Shown piece by piece: positions 60,478 to 64,000 of a stretch of DNA of 64,000 nt. How positions within the stretch are numbered: the first letter of the stretch is position 1; the number at the start of each line of letters is the position of its first letter. The translations under genes and the position numbers were made by a program. The DNA is from Dongia_B soli. Its GTDB lineage: Bacteria > Pseudomonadota > Alphaproteobacteria > Dongiales > Dongiaceae. Below the pieces are notes generated by a model. The model was not told where the DNA came from. It did not search any database and saw only the letters and a program-made list of their open reading frames with translations. The stretch covers positions 124,001-188,000 of the forward strand of contig NZ_JAXCLW010000006.1 of the NCBI RefSeq assembly GCF_034044715.1. Reading direction: 5' to 3'.

Positions 60478-61506
60478 ATGGAGCCGCAGATATCGCCAAG
60501 CAAGAGCGACACCCGCGCTGTTCCGTCCGCAAATCCCGGGCTTCCTGTTAATAACGATGCGAACATTTCGGGAGTGATACCTACCGAAGGGGCTGGAGCC
60601 ACTCGCGACCAAACAGAAATTACGCGAGCAACCGAAGCTAAGCAGTTGGGCGATCGTTTCGGCCTCAACTATGACCTCGTGCTCCGCAATCTTGACCAGC
60701 TGAGGCAAGCAGCCGCGTTGGAGGACGTCACGTTTGGAGAATTCCGTTTGCCATTTGGTATCGGTGAGAGCAACGAAAAGGAAGAGGGCAATCCGGTAGC
60801 GACGTCACGATCTTTGTCAAATGTTAATGCACAAGCCGCCGGCGCATCACCACAACCCGATTTAGGCGCCCAAGAAAAAAGATCTAATGCAAATCATAAG
60901 ATCAAACTGGATAACGAGACGACAATGCCTGTGGACGATAGCGATGCTGTCCGCAAAGCATTTATCCTCAAGGGTGGGGGCGGGCACTTCGTGGTTAAGG
61001 AAAACCCGAACGCAAGCTCGGAGACGCCATGGTATGCACTGGCGAGCTATTCTGACGTCAAAAAATATCAATCTCAAATCGACTATGCGGCGGACAAGGT
61101 CGGCGTCGATCCCCGTTTAATAAGGGCGATCATGTATGTTGAAACGACCCACGGATATTACGATAGGTTCAACCCCCGACCCCAAACCAACAAATCGATC
61201 TTGCCTATGAACGTCAACGTGAAATATTGGGACGATCATTTCGGCACGCGAGAGCAATTAAATGATCCACTGCAGAATGTTCTCGCAGGAGCCAAAATGA
61301 TTAAGGCCATTGTAAATAACGTCCCGAAAGACACATCCATAGCTGCCATTGCAACTCTCTATAACAGCCACGTTGCGCGGACCGTATCTAGTTATGGCGC
61401 GCAAGTGGCGAAAGCATATGAAACACAGCCATGGCAGCAGGATCTAATTAGGGATAGAACCAGTTACCAGTTCCGGCGAGGAGGTATTCCACCGCGCCAG
61501 AACTAG
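60478..61506 (+). CDS. SLT-type lytic transglycosylase with phage ejection-like N-terminus
   Basis: A 342-residue protein. Residues about 50-75 (AKQLGDRFGLNYDLVLRNLD) resemble the short helical motif at the start of many large phage ejection and polyvalent proteins. A disordered linker and a bridging segment lead to a C-terminal lysozyme-like domain (about 205-325): DPRLIRAIMYVETTHGYYDR with catalytic Glu, LPMNVNVKYWDDHFG, LAGAKMIKAIV, ATLYNSHVARTVSSYGAQVA and AYETQPW. This type of domain is found in phage-tail and secreted polymorphic effectors. AGAGGTGAACCC precedes the ATG. Low G+C. A four-helix membrane protein follows. Confidence 0.7.
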   Translation: MEPQISPSKSDTRAVPSANPGLPVNNDANISGVIPTEGAGATRDQTEITRATEAKQLGDRFGLNYDLVLRNLDQLRQAAALEDVTFGEFRLPFGIGESNEKEEGNPVATSRSLSNVNAQAAGASPQPDLGAQEKRSNANHKIKLDNETTMPVDDSDAVRKAFILKGGGGHFVVKENPNASSETPWYALASYSDVKKYQSQIDYAADKVGVDPRLIRAIMYVETTHGYYDRFNPRPQTNKSILPMNVNVKYWDDHFGTREQLNDPLQNVLAGAKMIKAIVNNVPKDTSIAAIATLYNSHVARTVSSYGAQVAKAYETQPWQQDLIRDRTSYQFRRGGIPPRQN

Positions 61507-61721
61507 ATTCGTTTATCAGTGCCGATATCGCTCGCATTGGCTAAACCGACAAAAACTCGCGTTAGACAATGAAAGACGGCAGGCCGTCGCTGCCTGAAAG
61601 CGCAATGTTGCGACAACTCGGCCTTCATTGTGCCACTTTTGCGGGTTATTTCTGGGTGAATGGCTAAAGCACCGATATCGCACATGCGTTAAGATAGACC
61701 GTAGCTAAGGTGTGTTCGAAC

Positions 61722-62213
61722 ATGTTGGGGATCTGCAGTTGGCGGCGACTTGCCTTGGTTAGCGTGATCGCTCTTTCTTATGCTTGCGGTAATGTATTGG
61801 CCTTTGCATTGGTCGATGCCTGGGGCGAGGCGGTTCGCTCGATAGCGGATATCGGCCGTATTCTTTTGGAAGCATCCTCTGGCATAGCGCCACTGTTTTT
61901 CCTCTCCTTCGTGGCAGCGACCGTTCTTGGATTATTGATCCTGCCCTGGCGATTGATGGGCGCCGCCTTCTGGTCCGTCCTCATTATTGCGGCTGTTGCC
62001 GGTTCTGCCGCGGCGAGTTTTGCCGGTTATCTCGCGATTTCGCATAATCCTCAGGAAATCTATCTTGACACGCGAAATGATGGATTGAACATCCCTAACC
62101 TGTTCCCGATCGTCTATAGCTGGTTCTGTGCCTTTTTCTTTCCCACGGCGATCTTCGGCTTGATGGTGCTATTGTCCTGCAGCGGCATTGACGATACGCC
62201 ACCAAGCGAATGA
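61722..62213 (+). CDS. Four-helix membrane protein after SLT cassette, candidate immunity protein
   Basis: A 163-residue protein with about four membrane helices (about 8-30, 45-70, 75-98 and 128-152). No family recognised. ATG 61722 is chosen because AAGG lies 13 bases upstream; the open frame begins with GTG at 61710. It is 215 bases after the transglycosylase gene. Its position repeats the pattern of hydrolase followed by envelope protein seen twice before in this region. Confidence 0.5.
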   Translation: MLGICSWRRLALVSVIALSYACGNVLAFALVDAWGEAVRSIADIGRILLEASSGIAPLFFLSFVAATVLGLLILPWRLMGAAFWSVLIIAAVAGSAAASFAGYLAISHNPQEIYLDTRNDGLNIPNLFPIVYSWFCAFFFPTAIFGLMVLLSCSGIDDTPPSE

Positions 62214-62517
62214 GCTTGGATATATCGATCAGTGTGCCTCCGCCGAGGAAGTGGCGATCGGCCGAGACCTGACGCTGGACGAGCACTAGCAACTCCTCGT
62301 CAAGAAGACCGTCGAAGCGGGGGTTGTGCATCTCGCCTCTGAAGCCTTGCCCGCGTCGGGCAAGGATGAAGCTGCGCGAATGACAATGCCGTCCCCGCCA
62401 AGGACGATACGGCAGAGGATGCTCGGCGCGCAGACAGCCTCCGTTGGCGATGGAAACACCGATAGTGACGACGGCGAATTCGACGCCGACCTCACCATAC
62501 TAACGGCGGGGCGAGGT
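62214..62517. other. Gene-poor remnant region
   Basis: High-G+C stretch with no intact gene. A plus-strand reading gives CASAEEVAIGRDLTLDEH, a stop near 62288, then QLLVKKTVEAGVVHLASEAL in the same frame, which looks like a broken phage protein. It separates the last cassette from the RNA phosphotransferase gene. Confidence 0.35.
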
Positions 62518-63060
62518 TCACCCTTCCACGTCAATGAATTCCGGCGGCACGGCATCCGTCAGCCAGACGCCGTTTTCGGCCTGGTAGAATTTTAGGCCGC
62601 GCTCGTGCATGCAGGCGGTGTCGATCTTGAGCACCACCGGTGTGCCGTAGCGCTGGCCGACGGCGGTGGCGGTTTGCGGATCGGCGGAGAGATGCACGTG
62701 GTGGCGCGATTTGGCGATCAGCCCTTGAGCGCGGAGCGAATCCAGGAAGCGCGTCGCGGTGCCGTGATAGAGGAGGGCCGGCGGCACCTTTTCTTCATAG
62801 GTGAGCGAGACCGTCTTCGTCGAATGGCCCTGCACTGCGTGGATGCGCCTGCCGTCCGGTGAAAGGGCGAAGCGTTTCTTGTCGCTGGTCTCCACCACTT
62901 TCTCGATGAGGGCGCGGTCGAGTTTGCGGCCCGCTTTGGTGGCGCCGGCGATCAGGGCGTCGATCTGCGCCCAGCCTTCGCTGTCGAGGGTGAGGCCGAT
63001 GCTTTGCGGCTGATGCCGCAGGACGTAGCTGAGGAATTTACTGGTTTCGGTGATCTTCAT
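62518..63060 (-). CDS. kptA: RNA 2'-phosphotransferase (Tpt1/KptA)
   Basis: A 180-residue KptA/Tpt1 family enzyme. N-terminal winged-helix half starts SKFLSYVLRHQPQSIGL, where the Arg-His pair contacts the RNA phosphate. The C-terminal ADP-ribosyltransferase-like half has YHGTATRFLDSL, RHHVHLSAD and GTPVVLKID. The enzyme moves an internal RNA 2'-phosphate to NAD+, giving ADP-ribose cyclic phosphate. It is the only minus-strand gene within the phage block, suggesting a cargo gene. Length is normal for the family. Confidence 0.9.
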   Translation of the reverse strand: MKITETSKFLSYVLRHQPQSIGLTLDSEGWAQIDALIAGATKAGRKLDRALIEKVVETSDKKRFALSPDGRRIHAVQGHSTKTVSLTYEEKVPPALLYHGTATRFLDSLRAQGLIAKSRHHVHLSADPQTATAVGQRYGTPVVLKIDTACMHERGLKFYQAENGVWLTDAVPPEFIDVEG

Positions 63061-63385
63061 TTTCTTGTCGTTATTTTCTGTTGTTCGTCATGTTCTCATG
63101 CGGCGGTCATTATCGACAGAAGGCGGACCGACGGCAACCGAGATTTGCAACCTATAGGCGAAACGGCTTCTAATGCCAAGCATTCCCGGGTCGCGCGGAA
63201 TTCTTCAGAGCGCAGCCGCTGGAAGTTATGTTGATTATAAAACAACGATCCTGTTATAATTGTCAATATGCCAATATTCAAGCGCAATCATAGGGCAGGC
63301 CGGGATGGCCCAGGATCGCGCCAGGGATCACGCCGGGACGCGGCCCGGATTTGTGCTCCGGGATCGTGACAGAAAGGAAGCGGAT
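63061..63385. other. Gene-free region before lysis genes
   Basis: About 325 bases between kptA and the lysis-module genes. Contains an A+T-rich promoter-like segment at 63231-63266. Open frames within it lack coding character. Confidence 0.4.
63231..63260 (+). promoter_or_regulatory. Sigma70-like promoter for the lysis module
   Basis: TTGATT at 63231-63236 and TATAAT at 63255-63260 are 18 bases apart, close to the sigma70 consensus, in a markedly A+T-rich patch. It points to the small membrane protein and lysozyme genes, 125 bases downstream. On the other strand TTGACA and TATAAT are 21 bases apart, a less favourable spacing. Confidence 0.55.
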
Positions 63386-63784
63386 ATGGCCGATTTCGCG
63401 CGCAAGGCAGAGCAGGCGGCGGACAATGCCTGGGTCAAACTGGCGGCGCGGATCTCGCTGCCGGTCCTGGCTTTCCTCGGCATGCAGGCCTGGGGCGATC
63501 TGCGCGACCAGGGACGCTCGATCAACCAGGTGCTGCTGAACCAGGCGGTCACCGATGCCAAGCTGGAAGACGCTTTGCGGCGCATCAACCGACTGGAGGA
63601 AACGCAGACGCGCAAGGCGGCACTCGGCCTTGATCCGCTGGGCCGCGATCTCCTGCGTTCTGATCACCTGGGCTTCGATCTCCGCATCGTCGAGCCTCAT
63701 CCCGACCCGGGCAATCGGTTCGTCGACCGTACCGCGATCGGCAATACGACGATCCTCTCCACCGCTGAAAGGAGGAAGCAATGA
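63386..63784 (+). CDS. Small phage membrane protein of the lysis module
   Basis: A 132-residue protein with one hydrophobic helix (about 20-38, WVKLAARISLPVLAFLGMQA) and a helical, charged region after it (about 50-80), then a C-terminus with no clear structure. AAAGGAAG precedes the ATG. Its stop overlaps the lysozyme ATG by four bases. It may be a holin- or spanin-like partner of the lysozyme; the single helix and position are the only support. Confidence 0.6.
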   Translation: MADFARKAEQAADNAWVKLAARISLPVLAFLGMQAWGDLRDQGRSINQVLLNQAVTDAKLEDALRRINRLEETQTRKAALGLDPLGRDLLRSDHLGFDLRIVEPHPDPGNRFVDRTAIGNTTILSTAERRKQ

Positions 63785-64000
63785 GCATATCCGTGATATC
63801 GCCCACTGGGCTTGCCGCTGCTGGAACCGCATCCGTTGGAACCGCACCCACTGGAAGCACGCCGACCACGCCGATTGGAATCGTGCCGGCGGGGCTGGCG
63901 ATCATCGAGGAATATGAGGGATGCCGCCTCACGGCCTATCTGTGCCCGGCTGGCATTCCCACCATCGGCTATGGCCATACCGGCCCCGATCTCACGATCG
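63781..64000 (+). CDS. GH24 phage lysozyme (endolysin), truncated by window end
   Basis: 73 codons are visible. After an unusual low-complexity N-terminus rich in Thr, Gly and Pro (about 8-36), the lysozyme domain starts IIEEYEGCRLTAYLCPAGIP and continues TIGYGHTG. Catalytic Glu46, Cys55 and Thr61 fit the E-8aa-D/C-5aa-T triad of the T4/P22/lambda-R21 type GH24 family. It cleaves peptidoglycan during lysis. AAGGAGGAAG lies just before the ATG, within the end of the preceding gene. The 3' end is outside the window. Confidence 0.85.
   Translation, partial: MSISVISPTGLAAAGTASVGTAPTGSTPTTPIGIVPAGLAIIEEYEGCRLTAYLCPAGIPTIGYGHTGPDLTI

Noticed and set aside
54729..64000. Diversity-generating retroelement, considered because of the BPP-1-like head genes
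   Set aside because: No reverse transcriptase, Avd-like gene, or template/variable repeat pair with adenine-specific changes was seen; the variation here is by whole C-terminal domains.

Overview
The window looks like chromosome of a high-G+C alphaproteobacterium, probably Rhodospirillales-like. Supporting signs are a PAS_5-type soluble PAS protein, an EcfG-type (GGAAC-N16-GGTT) promoter in front of a KGG stress gene, a NodT/MacAB exporter, a NitT/TauT-type ABC transporter, and many copies of a short palindromic repeat with core CCTCGGATCAAGTCCGAGG. The lineage is an inference from gene content; there is no rRNA or marker gene here. No tRNA, rRNA, CRISPR array or transposase was recognised.

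Bases 1-43770 are ordinary chromosome. 1-1924: small stress/accessory genes (KGG protein, duplicated DUF427, GFA family). 2162-9467: a NodT-MacB-MacA tripartite exporter, divergent from a CpxR/CpxA-like two-component system with a CpxR-box-like direct repeat between them. 9493-15811: PAS protein, alpha/beta hydrolase, thioesterase, two MFS transporters and a HAD phosphatase. 16208-25587: membrane-sensing chemoreceptor, two TPR proteins, a NUDIX hydrolase, a large MscS-type channel and a membrane class III cyclase whose sensor domain carries a CxxCH haem motif. 25828-33151: an eight-gene minus-strand operon (ureohydrolase, creatininase, two SDRs, two tandem substrate-binding proteins, permease, ATPase) divergent from a LysR regulator. 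Together they look like uptake and breakdown of creatinine or a related guanidino compound. 34284-43767: DUF1488-like duplicate, type II NADH dehydrogenase, methyltransferase, RES-Xre toxin-antitoxin pair, APH/P-loop kinase fusion, envelope proteins and two tandem flavodoxin-fold quinone reductases.

From about 43870 to the window end is a prophage or prophage remnant with a T7/BPP-1-like podovirus morphogenesis block in canonical order: portal, Bbp19, scaffold, major capsid, Bbp16 cement, gp11-like, gp12-like (frameshifted), gp13-like, GNAT, cupin-like, gp14-like, a large internal virion protein, then a small membrane protein and a GH24 lysozyme. No terminase, integrase or replication gene is in the window. 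Chromosomal palindromic repeats have entered the morphogenesis block, and one pair has replaced the C-terminus of the gp13-like gene, so the element is old and perhaps defective.

The most unusual part is 54729-62517. The internal virion protein ends in an M23 (LytM) peptidase that is lower in G+C than the rest, and a signal-peptide protein follows it directly. Downstream lie 5'-truncated or broken copies of the same virion protein's middle region. One is joined to a different C-terminal domain and followed by a small membrane protein. A separate SLT-transglycosylase protein is followed by another membrane protein. At least two degraded remnants lie between. This is the layout of a polymorphic-toxin locus (a full-length carrier with C-terminal domain and immunity gene, followed by orphan C-terminal/immunity cassettes), here built on a podovirus ejection protein. 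The toxin/immunity reading is an inference.
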